From positions 496,001 through 560,000 of the forward strand of contig NZ_SJKB01000002.1 of NCBI RefSeq assembly GCF_004331465.1: a stretch of 64,000 bases of DNA, written 5' to 3'. The stretch's first letter is position 1. Every line of letters starts with the position of its first letter. Of the stretch, positions 1 through 9,562 are shown piece after piece. The translations under genes and the position numbers were made by a program. The notes beneath the pieces were generated by a model. The model saw only the letters and a program-made list of their open reading frames with translations, did no database searches and was not told the origin of the DNA. The DNA is from Kribbella pittospori. GTDB lineage: Bacteria; Actinomycetota; Actinomycetes; Propionibacteriales; Kribbellaceae.

Positions 1-637
1 CGACCGTCACCTGGAACAGATGCTCAGGCTCGGGAATGTCCTTCAGATGATGCATGCCCAGATCACGCAACGACGCACCCTGGGGCAGTCGCGCCACGTC
101 GCCGGTCGCCGCGGAGATCACCACCTGACCGCCGTGCGCGGATCCCGCGATCCGCGCCGCCAGGTGGACGTCCATGCCCCAGTAGTCGTCCTCGTAGACG
201 CCCGGCGTACCGGTGTGGATCCCCATCCGCACCCGCAACCGCTCCCCGCCCGGCCATCGGTTCCCCGCCAGCCGTCGCTGCCCCTCGACCGCGGCCCCGA
301 CCGCACTGTCGGCTGTCGGGAAGACCACGAAGAAGCTGTCACCTTCAGTGCCGAGCTCGATCCCGCCGTACTCCTCCCACACCGCGCGAAGGATCCCGCG
401 ATGCTCCTTCAACGCCTCCAGATACTGCTCCCCCAGCCGGCGCAGGAGCATGGTCGAGCCCTCGATGTCCGTGAACACCATCGAGACCGTCCCCGCCGGC
501 AATCCCCCACCCACACCGCCAGTCTCGACCACCGGGTCGCGCCACGTCGAGAACCATCGTGGCCTTCGTTTTGTGGATGGGCCCTTCGCCACCGTCATTG
601 CCGCCGTACCGTCCGGCGCGAGACCGTAGACCTGCAC
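1..637 (-). CDS. Class III adenylate/guanylate cyclase domain protein (C-terminus outside window)
   Basis: The reading frame runs off the left edge, so about 212 residues are visible. The metal-binding motif FTDIEGST lies near residues 55-62, followed by GDSFFVVF with the second metal Asp, then WGMDVHLAARI and HHLKDIPEPEHLFQV, which is the usual tail of the domain. Members convert ATP or GTP to a cyclic nucleotide. The Asn of the usual NxxxR motif is replaced by His (VHLAAR), as in non-canonical actinobacterial cyclases, so activity and substrate are uncertain. The GTG start was chosen because a GGAGGGGGG ribosome site precedes it by about 8 bases; an ATG at 598 is the alternative. About 50 basic, low-complexity residues precede the domain. 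Confidence 0.85.
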   Translation of the reverse strand, partial: MQVYGLAPDGTAAMTVAKGPSTKRRPRWFSTWRDPVVETGGVGGGLPAGTVSMVFTDIEGSTMLLRRLGEQYLEALKEHRGILRAVWEEYGGIELGTEGDSFFVVFPTADSAVGAAVEGQRRLAGNRWPGGERLRVRMGIHTGTPGVYEDDYWGMDVHLAARIAGSAHGGQVVISAATGDVARLPQGASLRDLGMHHLKDIPEPEHLFQVTV

Positions 638-686
638 CGCCGGAACCCCCCTCCGGCATTGCATTGTGCTTGGCCGCACAATTCAG

Positions 687-721
687 AAGAGCCCGTCGCA
701 TCCCCCCGCGGTCGGGCTCTT
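687..721 (-). terminator. Intrinsic terminator-like hairpin after the ECF sigma operon
   Basis: AAGAGCCCG (687-695) pairs perfectly with CGGGCTCTT (713-721) around a 17-base loop. It sits just past the stop codon of the sigma-associated membrane protein and before the cyclase gene on the same strand. The U-tract is weak, as is usual in high-GC genomes. Confidence 0.7.
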
Positions 722-729
722 CGTCTGTC

Positions 730-1458
730 TCAGCGGTGCGCGGCGACGTACTCGCCCTGGCCCGGATACCGGAACTTGACCACTGCGCCCGGGACCGGGC
801 CGGGCCACGGGGACTGCTCAACCCGGCGGTAGGCGTAGACGCCGTCCTTGACCGTCGCGACGCCGACGTAGCCGTCGTCCGTCTGGACAGTGACCTTCGG
901 AGCGCCCTGGACGATGCCGAAGACGGTCGTCACGCTGGCAGGTCCGGTGACTCCGCGGCCCTCGGCGGCGGACTTCCGCAGTACGACGCCCTGCACGGAG
1001 TCGCCGGGTACGACGGACTCGCTCGCGCCGTTGCCCCACTCGGTCGTGCAGAACGCGACGATCTTGGGGTCGGCCGGAGACCGGCGTACGACGGACTGGC
1101 CGAAGGTGTCCCGGACGTCGACCACGACTGGCCAACTCCAGGCCGAGACTGTATCGCCGTTGGACTTGGTGCAGAGCCCGGTGCTCCCGCCCGGAGGCAC
1201 CGACAGTTTGGCTGCCCTCGGCGCCTCCGTCGTGGCAGGTGCCGCGGGCGGCGCGGACGAGCGCTCCCGGGCGTCGACGGCGACGGTGGTGATGGCGCCG
1301 GCGATGACGACGACCGCCGCGGCGGTGGCGAGCGAGGTCAGGATCCGGCGCTTGCGGACGTCCCGGCGACCGGCCCGCAACAGACCGTCGACGTTCGGGA
1401 CGTACGGCGTCTGCCGGTCGGTTGCCTCGGTCATCAAGTCTTTGAGTTCGTTGGTCAT
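730..1458 (-). CDS. Membrane protein coupled to the ECF sigma factor (putative anti-sigma or sensor partner)
   Basis: The protein has 242 residues: a cytoplasmic N-terminus of about 38 residues, one membrane segment at about 39-61 (ILTSLATAAAVVVIAGAI), an Ala/Pro linker, then an extracellular domain of about 170 residues with no recognised family. The ATG start overlaps the sigma factor stop as ATGA, so translation is probably coupled. In SigE-type ECF operons this position is usually held by a membrane protein that modulates the sigma factor. I see no zinc-binding HxxxCxxC motif, so it is not a ZAS-type anti-sigma factor. Regulation of the sigma factor is inferred from position and topology only. 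Confidence 0.75.
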   Translation of the reverse strand: MTNELKDLMTEATDRQTPYVPNVDGLLRAGRRDVRKRRILTSLATAAAVVVIAGAITTVAVDARERSSAPPAAPATTEAPRAAKLSVPPGGSTGLCTKSNGDTVSAWSWPVVVDVRDTFGQSVVRRSPADPKIVAFCTTEWGNGASESVVPGDSVQGVVLRKSAAEGRGVTGPASVTTVFGIVQGAPKVTVQTDDGYVGVATVKDGVYAYRRVEQSPWPGPVPGAVVKFRYPGQGEYVAAHR

Positions 1459-1991
1459 ATCAGCCTCCCGGTTCCGGCGAGGTTGAGGTCGGCCAGGGCA
1501 GGGTGCACCCTGAGCTTGTCCAGGGCACGCATCGTCTGGCTCTTCACGGTCCCGGGCCGGCAGCCCAGGACTTCGGCGGTCTCGTCGACGGAGAGTTCGT
1601 CGAAGTACCGCAGGACGACGCAGGCCCGCTGCCGAGCGGGGAGCTCGGCCAGCGCCTGCATGATCATGATCCGGCTCTCCAGTACGTCGAGCGGATCGGC
1701 GGGATCGGCTTCGGCGGCGAAGTAGCCGTCGCCTCCGACGACCTCGGTGCTCGACCGGCGACGGAATCCGTCGAGCGTGGTGCAGACCACGACCTTGCGC
1801 GCGTAGGCGCCGACGCCGCCCTTGCGTTGCAGCCGGGGCCACATCCGGTACATCCGGATCAGCGCCTCCTGCGTCGCGTCCTCGGCCCGGCGGCGGTCAC
1901 CACACAGCAGGTACGCCGTACGGCACAGAGCGTTCGCGTGATGGGTGACGAAGTCGACGTACTCGCTCTCGGCCTCGCTGTTCACGCTCAC
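1455..1991 (-). CDS. ECF RNA polymerase sigma factor, SigE family
   Basis: 178 residues, normal for the family. Region 2 spans about residues 10-75, with the DATQEALIRMYRMWPRL core-binding and -10 recognition helix. Region 4 spans about 110-165, with LPARQRACVVLRYFDELS and a helix-turn-helix ending in PGTVKSQTMRALDKLR. The protein directs core RNA polymerase to a small regulon. The GTG start has a near-perfect ribosome site (AGGAGGTGAGC). It heads a two-gene unit with the membrane protein that overlaps its stop codon, and it may control its own transcription. No promoter consensus for this subgroup could be assigned with confidence. Confidence 0.93.
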   Translation of the reverse strand: MSVNSEAESEYVDFVTHHANALCRTAYLLCGDRRRAEDATQEALIRMYRMWPRLQRKGGVGAYARKVVVCTTLDGFRRRSSTEVVGGDGYFAAEADPADPLDVLESRIMIMQALAELPARQRACVVLRYFDELSVDETAEVLGCRPGTVKSQTMRALDKLRVHPALADLNLAGTGRLI

Positions 1992-2055
1992 CTCCTGGCA
2001 CGGTGCACTGTCCCGGTATCAACGCATCGGCGCCGGCATCGGGTTGCACGGCCGA

Positions 2056-2796
2056 TCAGCGATTCGTGACCTCGAAGGCTACGACAGCCGCGGCGACCGC
2101 GACATTGAGGGACTCGACGCCGGCATGCAGCGGGATCTGGAGGTCGGAGTCGGTCGACACGGTGATGCCGTTGGTCTCGCCGCCGAGGACGTACACCGCG
2201 CGCGGTGCGAGCTCGGCCTTGAACAGGGAGTCGTGCGACCGGGCCGACAGGCCGTACAGGTGGTAGCCGGCCGTGCGCAGCAGGTCGACGGCTGCCTTCG
2301 CGGTCGAGGTGTTCACGATCGGGGCCTGGAACGCGATCCCGGCCGACGCCTTGATCACCAGCGGCCCGACGTGCGGCGTCCCGGCGCGCGGCAGGATCAC
2401 ACCGTCGAACCCGGCTCCGGTCGCGGTCCGCAGGATCATCCCGACGTTGCCCGGGTTCGTGACGCCGTCCAGCAGGAAGACGTTCGTCGGACGGCGGCCG
2501 CGCGCCCGGACGAACTCCTCCAGCGGCGTCATCCGCGGCGCGTCGACATCCGCGACCACACCCTGGTCGTGCTTGCCGTTCCCGGCCAGCCACTTCACCC
2601 TGCTCGCCGTCGCGCGCTCGACCGGCGTCCCGTACTTGTCCGCGGCGCGCAGGATCTCCTGCAGCGATCCACCGGTGGCGTTGTCCGCCACGACCACCTT
2701 CGCCACCGACAGCGCGGGATCGTGCAGCGCCTCGAGCACGGGCTTGCGCCCGTAGATCGTGATCCACTTGTCCCGCGGTGACCTCTTTGAATCCAC
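2056..2796 (-). CDS. SpoU/TrmH-family RNA 2'-O-methyltransferase
   Basis: 246 residues. An N-terminal substrate-binding domain (about 10-85, beginning YGRKPVLEALHDP) precedes the SPOUT catalytic domain (about 105-245). All three SpoU motifs are visible: NPGNVGMILRTA (motif 1), LGGETNGIT (motif 2) and IPLHAGVESLNVAVAAAV (motif 3, which forms the deep trefoil knot). Family members transfer methyl from S-adenosylmethionine to a ribose 2'-OH in rRNA or tRNA. The target (for example 23S rRNA, as for RlmB or TsnR-like enzymes) cannot be fixed from sequence. It appears monocistronic. Confidence 0.92.
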   Translation of the reverse strand: MDSKRSPRDKWITIYGRKPVLEALHDPALSVAKVVVADNATGGSLQEILRAADKYGTPVERATASRVKWLAGNGKHDQGVVADVDAPRMTPLEEFVRARGRRPTNVFLLDGVTNPGNVGMILRTATGAGFDGVILPRAGTPHVGPLVIKASAGIAFQAPIVNTSTAKAAVDLLRTAGYHLYGLSARSHDSLFKAELAPRAVYVLGGETNGITVSTDSDLQIPLHAGVESLNVAVAAAVVAFEVTNR

Positions 2797-2814
2797 CCGC
2801 TTACGGTACGCCGT

Positions 2815-3108
2815 TCAGCCGGCCGGGTTCGTCGCCTTCCCATCCAGCCACAGGGTGTTCGACGGGTCCCGGTGGGTGCCCGTGCTGCCGACGTGCTTGT
2901 CGCTGATCCCCGGACCGTTCTTGATCACGTGCACCAACGCCATCGCGTGCCCGCGGCCGAGGTCGTAGTCGGCCTTCAGCCAGTCACAGATCACACCGGC
3001 CTTCACGCCCGGAGCGTCGTACCCGTGCTCCTTCGCCTGGTCGACCAGCGCCCGCGGGGTCAGGCCGGTCTTCTCCTCGATCTTGTCCAAGTACGCCTGG
3101 AACGACAT
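2815..3108 (-). CDS. DUF4287 domain-containing small protein
   Basis: 97 residues. The N-terminal half (SFQAYLDKIEEKTGLTP, then KAGVICDWLKADYDLGRGHA) matches the DUF4287 pattern of a short helical domain found in actinobacterial cytoplasmic proteins, often fused to DUF5655. The C-terminal 30 residues are polar. The start is the ATG 10 bases after GAGGAGG; upstream in-frame starts lack such a site. The function of the family is not established. It ends 18 bases before the methyltransferase start on the same strand, so the two may be co-transcribed. Confidence 0.8.
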   Translation of the reverse strand: MSFQAYLDKIEEKTGLTPRALVDQAKEHGYDAPGVKAGVICDWLKADYDLGRGHAMALVHVIKNGPGISDKHVGSTGTHRDPSNTLWLDGKATNPAG

Positions 3109-3186
3109 CTGTGCAGCCTCCTCGTGTCCGGCGCCTCCTGCGCCGTACACCACTGCGTCGAGCGACCGGGCCGGAAATCGACAGGG

Positions 3187-3954
3187 TCACCCGTCGGAGT
3201 TCAGGCCGTACTTGCGCAGCGCCTCGCTGAGCCTGCCCAAGTTCTGCGCCTCGACCAGCTCGAGGGACAGCTGCCGCAGCTTGACGTTGGCGTCCTGCGA
3301 GCAGCGCTTCAGTACGTCGAACGCGACCGTGGCGGTGACGCCGTACCGGTGCATCAGCACGCCCTGGGCCTGCCCGATGACCGTCCGGGTGCCGAGCGCC
3401 GTCCGCAACTGCTCGATCAGCGTCCGGCTGTCGTTGAACAACTGCACGTTGTCGAACGCGACCCCGGCATGCATGGCGAACAGCAGCACGATGTCGTACG
3501 ACGTACTGCCGAAGGCATCCGGCTTGGCCGAGAACAGGCTGAAGGCGGCGGCTGCGCTACCTGCGGCCGGCAGCGGAAGGAACACGCAGCTGCGGTAGCC
3601 GGCGTTGATGGCGGCGGCGCTGAACTCGGGCCACCGGTGATCGGCGGCCAGATCGCCGATCCTGCGCGGCTCGCCATAGGTGAGCGAGTCGAACAGCGGA
3701 CCGCCGCCCTTGGTCAGCTGCTCGGCCAGCGTGGACCGGGTCGGCTCCGCCACCGGATCGGTCGTCTTGTGGTGGCGCGCGACGATCTCGGCCGAACCGT
3801 CGACGAGCACCGTGATCACTGCCTCTTCGCAGTCCGGCACGGTCAGCACGACCCGATGCACGAACCGGCCCAGCGTGGTCGGGACGTCATCGTCCTCGAC
3901 CAGCCGGCTCACTTCGGCCAGTTCCTGCGCCAGCTCGAGAATCCCCTCACCCAT
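3187..3954 (-). CDS. GAF and ANTAR domain-containing regulator
   Basis: 255 residues. An N-terminal GAF sensor domain (about 15-165) is followed by a C-terminal ANTAR RNA-binding domain (about 170-250: LIEQLRTALGTRTVIGQAQG, LMHRYGV, DVLKRCSQDANVKLRQLS). ANTAR proteins bind paired hexaloop RNA hairpins and act as antiterminators; the GAF domain probably senses a ligand or redox state. The start was placed at the ATG just before the GAF domain because longer frames enter the regulatory region shared with the divergent TetR gene. The final NSDG tail follows the ANTAR domain directly. The RNA target is unknown. Confidence 0.85.
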   Translation of the reverse strand: MGEGILELAQELAEVSRLVEDDDVPTTLGRFVHRVVLTVPDCEEAVITVLVDGSAEIVARHHKTTDPVAEPTRSTLAEQLTKGGGPLFDSLTYGEPRRIGDLAADHRWPEFSAAAINAGYRSCVFLPLPAAGSAAAAFSLFSAKPDAFGSTSYDIVLLFAMHAGVAFDNVQLFNDSRTLIEQLRTALGTRTVIGQAQGVLMHRYGVTATVAFDVLKRCSQDANVKLRQLSLELVEAQNLGRLSEALRKYGLNSDG

Positions 3955-3975
3955 ACGACCATCATGCGCCTCCGT

Positions 3976-3997
3976 TTCTGGGTTCAGAACCCCAGAA
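3976..3997. promoter_or_regulatory. Candidate TetR operator between divergent genes
   Basis: TTCTGGGTTC (3976-3985) is followed by AGAACCCCAGAA (3986-3997), an imperfect inverted repeat with one extra base in the right arm. It lies 19 bases before the TetR GTG start and 22 bases before the divergent GAF-ANTAR start, the usual place for an autoregulatory TetR site. Binding is inferred. Confidence 0.5.
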
Positions 3998-4015
3998 GCA
4001 GCTAGTCTCGATGAG

Positions 4016-4593
4016 GTGGACGATGGACTGACCGCGAAGGGCCGGGCGACCCGGGCCCGGATCCTCGCCGCCACGGCCGAACTGGTCCGGCGCAAAGGCG
4101 TCACGCGGACCCAGCTGGACGACGTACGCCGGGCTGCCGGCGTGAGCGGATCACAGCTGACGCACTACTTCCACGACAAGCGGACGCTGATCGACGACGT
4201 GATCGCCTGGCAGGCGGACGTCGTCGCGGACCACGAACCGGCGCTCGACTCGTTCGCGGCCTGGCATCGCTGGGCCGACCAGATCGTCGCGCGGCACACC
4301 GGGCGCAAGTTCCAGGGCGGCTGCGACTTCGGCTCACTGGCCGGGCAACTGGTGGAGTCGAGCCCGCAGACGCGCTCCTACCTCGCCGACGGCTACGGCC
4401 GTTGGCTGGACCGGTTCCGGCGCGACCTAGGTGCCATGCGCGACCAGGGTCTGTTGAGCGGGGACGCCGATCCGGATGCTCTGGCGCATTCGATGCTGGC
4501 CGCCATGCAGGGCGGCGTACTGCTGGCTCAGACGCTCCGCCGGGTGGAGCCCCTGCGCGACTCTCTCGACGCCGCCCTGGCCCGCCTCGAGTC

Positions 4594-4606
<13 letters not shown>
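4016..4606 (+). CDS. TetR-family transcriptional regulator
   Basis: 196 residues. The N-terminal helix-turn-helix is clear (ATRARILAATAELVRRKG, then QLDDVRRAAGVSGSQLTHYF). The C-terminal ligand domain (from about residue 80, KFQGGCDFGSLAGQLVES) resembles the TetR_C_47 type seen in regulators of flavin or short-chain reductase genes. The GTG start was chosen from alignment with the usual spacing before the HTH. The gene is divergent from the GAF-ANTAR gene and its last 13 bases overlap the convergent decarboxylase gene. It probably represses itself and possibly a neighbour through the palindrome just upstream. Confidence 0.9.
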
Positions 4607-5973
<1,367 letters not shown>

Positions 5974-6057
5974 GCCTCTTTTGTACTGCGGGATCGTGTG
6001 ATGGGGCGTGTGACGGCACTACAGTTCGGGCAGGTCTGAGGGTCTGGAGGGACGCGG

Positions 6058-7245
6058 ATGGCGCGAGTGGTGACCGGGAGTCGCTGGGCGGCGATCGTCG
6101 GTTATTCCCTGGTCGGCGCGGCCACCCAGCTCGTCTGGCTCAACTTCGCCGGGGTCACCACCGTCGCGGCGGCGCACTACGGCGTGTCCGAGAGCGCGAT
6201 CGGGTGGCTCGCTCAGGTGTTCCCGCTGCTGTACGTCTTGCTGGCGATCCCGTGCGGCCTGATCCTCGACCGGTGGTTCCGGTCCGGCCTGATCGTAGGC
6301 GCCGTACTGACCGCACTTGGCGCTTGCCTGCGGCTGATCGGCGACGACTTCGGCTGGCTGCTCGCCGGCCAGATCGTTGCCTCGATCGCCCAACCACTCG
6401 TCCTGAACGCCGTCACCGGCATCACCGGGCGCTATCTGAAGGTCGAGGACCGCCCGACGGGGATCGCTGTCGGCACCGCCAGCATCTTCGCGGGGATGGT
6501 GATCGCGTTCTCGCTCGATGCCGTCTTCACTACCGGCGACTCGTTGTCGACCATGCTGGCGGTGACCGCGATCTTCTGTGTGGTCGCCGCTCTGGTGCTG
6601 ATCGTTGCACTGCGCAACCAAGGTGCTTATGCGGTGGATCGGCAACGACCCGATCGGGGTGCTTTGAAGATCGCCTGGGGCGACCCGCTGATCCGCCGCC
6701 TCTGCGTCCTCGCGATCTTCCCGTTCGGCGTCTTCGTCGCCATGACCACCTTCGCCCAGGCCCTGCTGGAACCAGCCGGCGTCTCCGGCGGCACCGCCAG
6801 CACGATCCTCCTGGTGACCGTCGTCGCCGGCGTCCTCGGCAGCGCGATCATCCCGATCATCGTCGTACGACGACGGGCCGAGTCGGCACTGCTCGTCGTC
6901 AGCCTCACCGCGACCTCGATCGCCTGCGCCGTACTCGCGCTTGCTCCTGGCGTGCTGACTGGCTTCGTCGCCATCACTGTGATCGGACTGCTTCTCCTCC
7001 CCGCTCTCCCGATCGTCCTCGAGCTCGTCGAACGCCGTACCGGCGAAGCCGAAGGCACCGCGGCGGGGCTGATCTGGATGGCGGGCAACCTCGGCGGTCT
7101 CCTGGTCGCGACCGTGGTGGGTCTCCTGGTCGACTATCCGACGGCGGCTTTCCTGGTGATGGCCGTCATTCCGCTGATCGCCGTACCGGGTGCTCGTGCC
7201 CTCCGCGGCCCTGTCGACGAACTGCGACAGCTGCCGCAGCCGTAG
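6058..7245 (+). CDS. MFS transporter (CynX/FLVCR-like)
   Basis: 395 residues with twelve predicted hydrophobic helices. The signature loop between helices 2 and 3 reads PCGLILDRWFRSG. The N-terminal segment QLVWLNFAGVTTVAAAHYGV resembles the FLVCR/CynX branch of the major facilitator superfamily. The ATG follows a GGAGGGA ribosome site by 7 bases. It lies divergent to the PLP decarboxylase and could export that enzyme's product, but the substrate is unknown. Its last 80 bases overlap the convergent MFS gene that follows. Confidence 0.85.
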   Translation: MARVVTGSRWAAIVGYSLVGAATQLVWLNFAGVTTVAAAHYGVSESAIGWLAQVFPLLYVLLAIPCGLILDRWFRSGLIVGAVLTALGACLRLIGDDFGWLLAGQIVASIAQPLVLNAVTGITGRYLKVEDRPTGIAVGTASIFAGMVIAFSLDAVFTTGDSLSTMLAVTAIFCVVAALVLIVALRNQGAYAVDRQRPDRGALKIAWGDPLIRRLCVLAIFPFGVFVAMTTFAQALLEPAGVSGGTASTILLVTVVAGVLGSAIIPIIVVRRRAESALLVVSLTATSIACAVLALAPGVLTGFVAITVIGLLLLPALPIVLELVERRTGEAEGTAAGLIWMAGNLGGLLVATVVGLLVDYPTAAFLVMAVIPLIAVPGARALRGPVDELRQLPQP

Positions 7246-8386
7246 CCAGCAGTCCACCGAAGCCCGCGGCAACGAACGTGACCCGGGCGTCGGTGTGCTC
7301 GAGCAGCAGCCCGCCGAGGACGTACGAGACCCCGGCGGCCAGGCCGATAGCGCCGTACAGGTTGCCGAAGACCCGGCTCCGCATGTGCGGCGGCACGATG
7401 CGCTGCAGGTGGGTGTTGATCCCCACGTCGACGCCCGCGATCCCGAATCCGCGGATCACCTGCAGCGCCAACGCGGCCCACACCGCCCAGGCGAGGCCCG
7501 TGACCAGGTTCCCCAGACTGCTCACCGCGAACCCGAGCAGGAGCAGCGTCGTCATCCGGAACCGGCTCGCGTACCGCGCCAGCACCGCGAACCCGAGGAT
7601 GAGTCCGATGCCGACCCCGGCGTACAGCGCGGACGCCGCCGAATCGCTCGCGCCCAGCTCGTCCTTGGAGAGGAACACCATCGCGACGTCGTCCACCCCG
7701 TTGAACACCACCGTGGCGAAGAACCCGATCCCGATGACGCGCACCGCCTTCGTCCGCCAGATGTACGTCAGCCCGTCCCGAGCATCCTTGAATACGCCCG
7801 TCGGCACCGCTCCCGAACCCTCAGGCGGCATCTTCGGCAGCCGACTCAACAACACCGCCGAAACCACGAACGTGGCCGCGTCAATCAGCAAGATCCCCCG
7901 CACATCCGTCACCAGGAACAACGCGGCCGCAATCAACGGCCCGATCGCCTCCAGCCCGTTCGTCCCCGCCCCGAGCGTCGAGTTCGCCGCCTCCAGGTCC
8001 TCGTCCCGCACCAACGCCGGCACGGCACTGCGCGAACTCGCCTGGAACACCTGCGCGACGACACTCAGTACGGCAACCATCACCAGCAACACCGGCAACG
8101 GCGGCAATGTGACCGCCATCACGACCACCAGCGCACCCTGCAGTACGTCGCACGTCACCATCACCCGACGCAGATCGAACCGATCCCCCACCACCCCCGC
8201 GAACGCCCCGAACAACCCCGGCGTCAGGTCCCCCGCCAGCAACAACAACGCCACCGCCAGCGCGGCCCCCGTAGAAGCCTCCACATACAACAGCAGCGCC
8301 ACCAACCCCAGCGAGTCCCCCAGAAACGACACCGCCCGAGCCACCCACAACACCCGAAACCCGCGTGCCTCCCGCAGCACCCCCAT
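7166..8386 (-). CDS. MFS transporter, drug-efflux type
   Basis: 406 residues and about twelve membrane helices. The N-terminus (GFRVLWVARAVSFLGDSLG) and the helix 2-3 loop (GVVGDRFDLRRVM) are typical of single-component MFS exporters of the MFS_3/TetA-like group. The ATG at 8386 was preferred over the first ATG (8401) because GGAGGTGGGGGG between them is an excellent ribosome site for the second. The gene overlaps the preceding convergent transporter by 80 bases at its 3' end, a long overlap in which both reading frames look real. Substrate unknown. Confidence 0.85.
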   Translation of the reverse strand: MGVLREARGFRVLWVARAVSFLGDSLGLVALLLYVEASTGAALAVALLLLAGDLTPGLFGAFAGVVGDRFDLRRVMVTCDVLQGALVVVMAVTLPPLPVLLVMVAVLSVVAQVFQASSRSAVPALVRDEDLEAANSTLGAGTNGLEAIGPLIAAALFLVTDVRGILLIDAATFVVSAVLLSRLPKMPPEGSGAVPTGVFKDARDGLTYIWRTKAVRVIGIGFFATVVFNGVDDVAMVFLSKDELGASDSAASALYAGVGIGLILGFAVLARYASRFRMTTLLLLGFAVSSLGNLVTGLAWAVWAALALQVIRGFGIAGVDVGINTHLQRIVPPHMRSRVFGNLYGAIGLAAGVSYVLGGLLLEHTDARVTFVAAGFGGLLATAAAAVAVRRQGRGGHEHPVRRSAE

Positions 8387-8426
8387 CCCCCCACCTCCCA
8401 TCCCCTAAGATGGTCCCGCAACACCC

Positions 8427-8499
8427 GCCGGTGTGGCGCAACTGGCAGCGCACCGCTCTTGTAAAGCGGTGGTTAGGGGTTCGAGTCCCCTCACCGGCT
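8427..8499 (+). tRNA. tRNA-Thr(TGT)
   Basis: A complete cloverleaf of 73 bases. The acceptor stem is GCCGGTG with CACCGGC. The D arm contains GCGCAACTGGCAGCGC. The anticodon stem CCGCT/AGCGG encloses loop CTTGTAA (anticodon TGT at 8460-8462). The T arm is AGGGGTTCGAGTCCCCT. The CCA end is not encoded. The 3' half is imitated by a degenerate copy 2 kb downstream (10533-10562). Confidence 0.95.
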
Positions 8500-8861
8500 C
8501 AACCTGCTTCGTAGCCACGTACTGGGGTCTACCCCACGCGTGCTACGCAGTCCCTCCTCCGTCGGGCCCGCTACGCGCGCTCCCACCCGCCCTCGTTTCC
8601 ATGCGGGCTACCGCCCGCATCTGCGCGCTCTCCCGCGCGCCACCGACTGCCCGACCGGCGCGCATCCGCAGAACCACCGTCCGCCAGCCAAACCGAGTGG
8701 CCAGATCTCGGGGCCTGTCGCTATCAGCCTTCAAATGAGCGCTGACCGCGAGTTGCCGCGCGGTGCGAAGCAGATCCTCCGACGTCGCGCCCATCTCGAA
8801 CCATCCAAGATGTCGCGCCGTCGTGCGCCCTGCGACTCCCAGTGCGAGCCGGGCTCAGAGA
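8500..8861. other. Gene-poor stretch downstream of tRNA-Thr
   Basis: I found no convincing gene here. A minus-strand frame of 83 codons (8543-8794) has no ribosome site, no recognisable domain and an Arg-rich shadow composition. It may be decayed coding sequence, in keeping with the frameshifted gene next door. Confidence 0.4.
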
Positions 8862-9246
8862 TCAGCCGCCGCTGCCGTACGGACGGGTGATGATCTCCAG
8901 CCAATGCCCGTCAGGGCCCCTCCCAGTACAAACCGCGGCCACCGTCACCGTCGTTGATCTCCCCCGGCTGACGCTTGAACGGGTCCGCCCACCACTGCCG
9001 ACCGTCATCCCGCAACCGGCCAAGGACGAGGTCTAACTCCCCCTCACTCACCAAGAACGCGTAATGCTGACCATGGATCTCACCCTCGGTGTCCATGAAG
9101 TCCAGACTCGCCCCGTTATCCAACTTCAACTCAGCGAACGGCCCGTACGCCCCCGCCTCCGGCAGACCAAGCACCCCGCCGACATCGCGAGCCGCAGCCC
9201 ATCGGTCCTTCACATGCACGATCGTGTGGTTCAGCTCGATCCCCAT
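8862..9246 (-). pseudogene. VOC (glyoxalase/bleomycin-resistance fold) protein, frameshifted near the 3' end
   Basis: The intact frame gives 111 residues (GIELNHTIVHVKDRWAAARD through GGRGLYWEGP) and stops at 8911. The expected VOC ending, DGHWLEIITRPYGSGG, follows directly in the next frame and stops at 8862. One extra base in the GGGGCCC run near 8915-8921 explains it. The start has a good AGGAGAG site. VOC proteins are small metalloenzymes or ligand-binding proteins; here the His/Glu metal positions are split across the shift. Either a recent pseudogene or a consensus error; without the shift it would be a normal 127-residue protein. Confidence 0.75.
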
Positions 9247-9549
9247 CGGGCTCTCCTGGCGAGTGCCGACCTTCATCTGACGCGTGCGCACCACTCTGCA
9301 CCCCCAACCCGATCCCGTGAAGTCTTCCAAGCCCGGCGACCTTCTCATCACGAGGAGAAACGACAGCGCCTCATTCGGCCTCACCAGCGACTTGGCACTG
9401 CGACACGTCGACTGATGGGCTCCCGATCTGGGCTCTGAACGGCTGCTTGTAGTACGGGAAGGTGTCGCTGGGACTGTCAGGTCCTGCAGCCAACCAGCCT
9501 GGTTGGATGCGTCCCGGGCAATTCCGGTGCATCGATGGACTGCGAGTCC
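9247..9549. other. Intergenic stretch upstream of the phosphotransferase
   Basis: About 300 bases between divergent genes without a supported reading frame. Apart from the -10-like element next to the phosphotransferase start I see no distinct structure. Confidence 0.4.
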
Positions 9550-9562
9550 TAGATTGTGTGGG
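9550..9562 (+). promoter_or_regulatory. Putative leaderless promoter of the phosphotransferase gene
   Basis: TAGATT (9550-9555) ends 7 bases before the GTG start and no ribosome-binding sequence lies between. This is the layout of leaderless actinobacterial transcripts, where the -10 box sits directly before the start codon. No clear -35 box is visible. Confidence 0.45.

Noticed and set aside
6019..7272. A 417-codon minus-strand open frame
   Set aside because: Complement of the first MFS gene, rich in Asp/Gln/Arg; a shadow.
6204..8408. A 734-codon plus-strand open frame
   Set aside because: It spans two convergent MFS genes in wrong frames; composition is Arg/Thr/Pro-rich and no domain is visible.
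8543..8794. Possible small gene on the minus strand after the tRNA
   Set aside because: No ribosome site, no homology recognised, and composition like a shadow frame; reported only as a gene-poor stretch.
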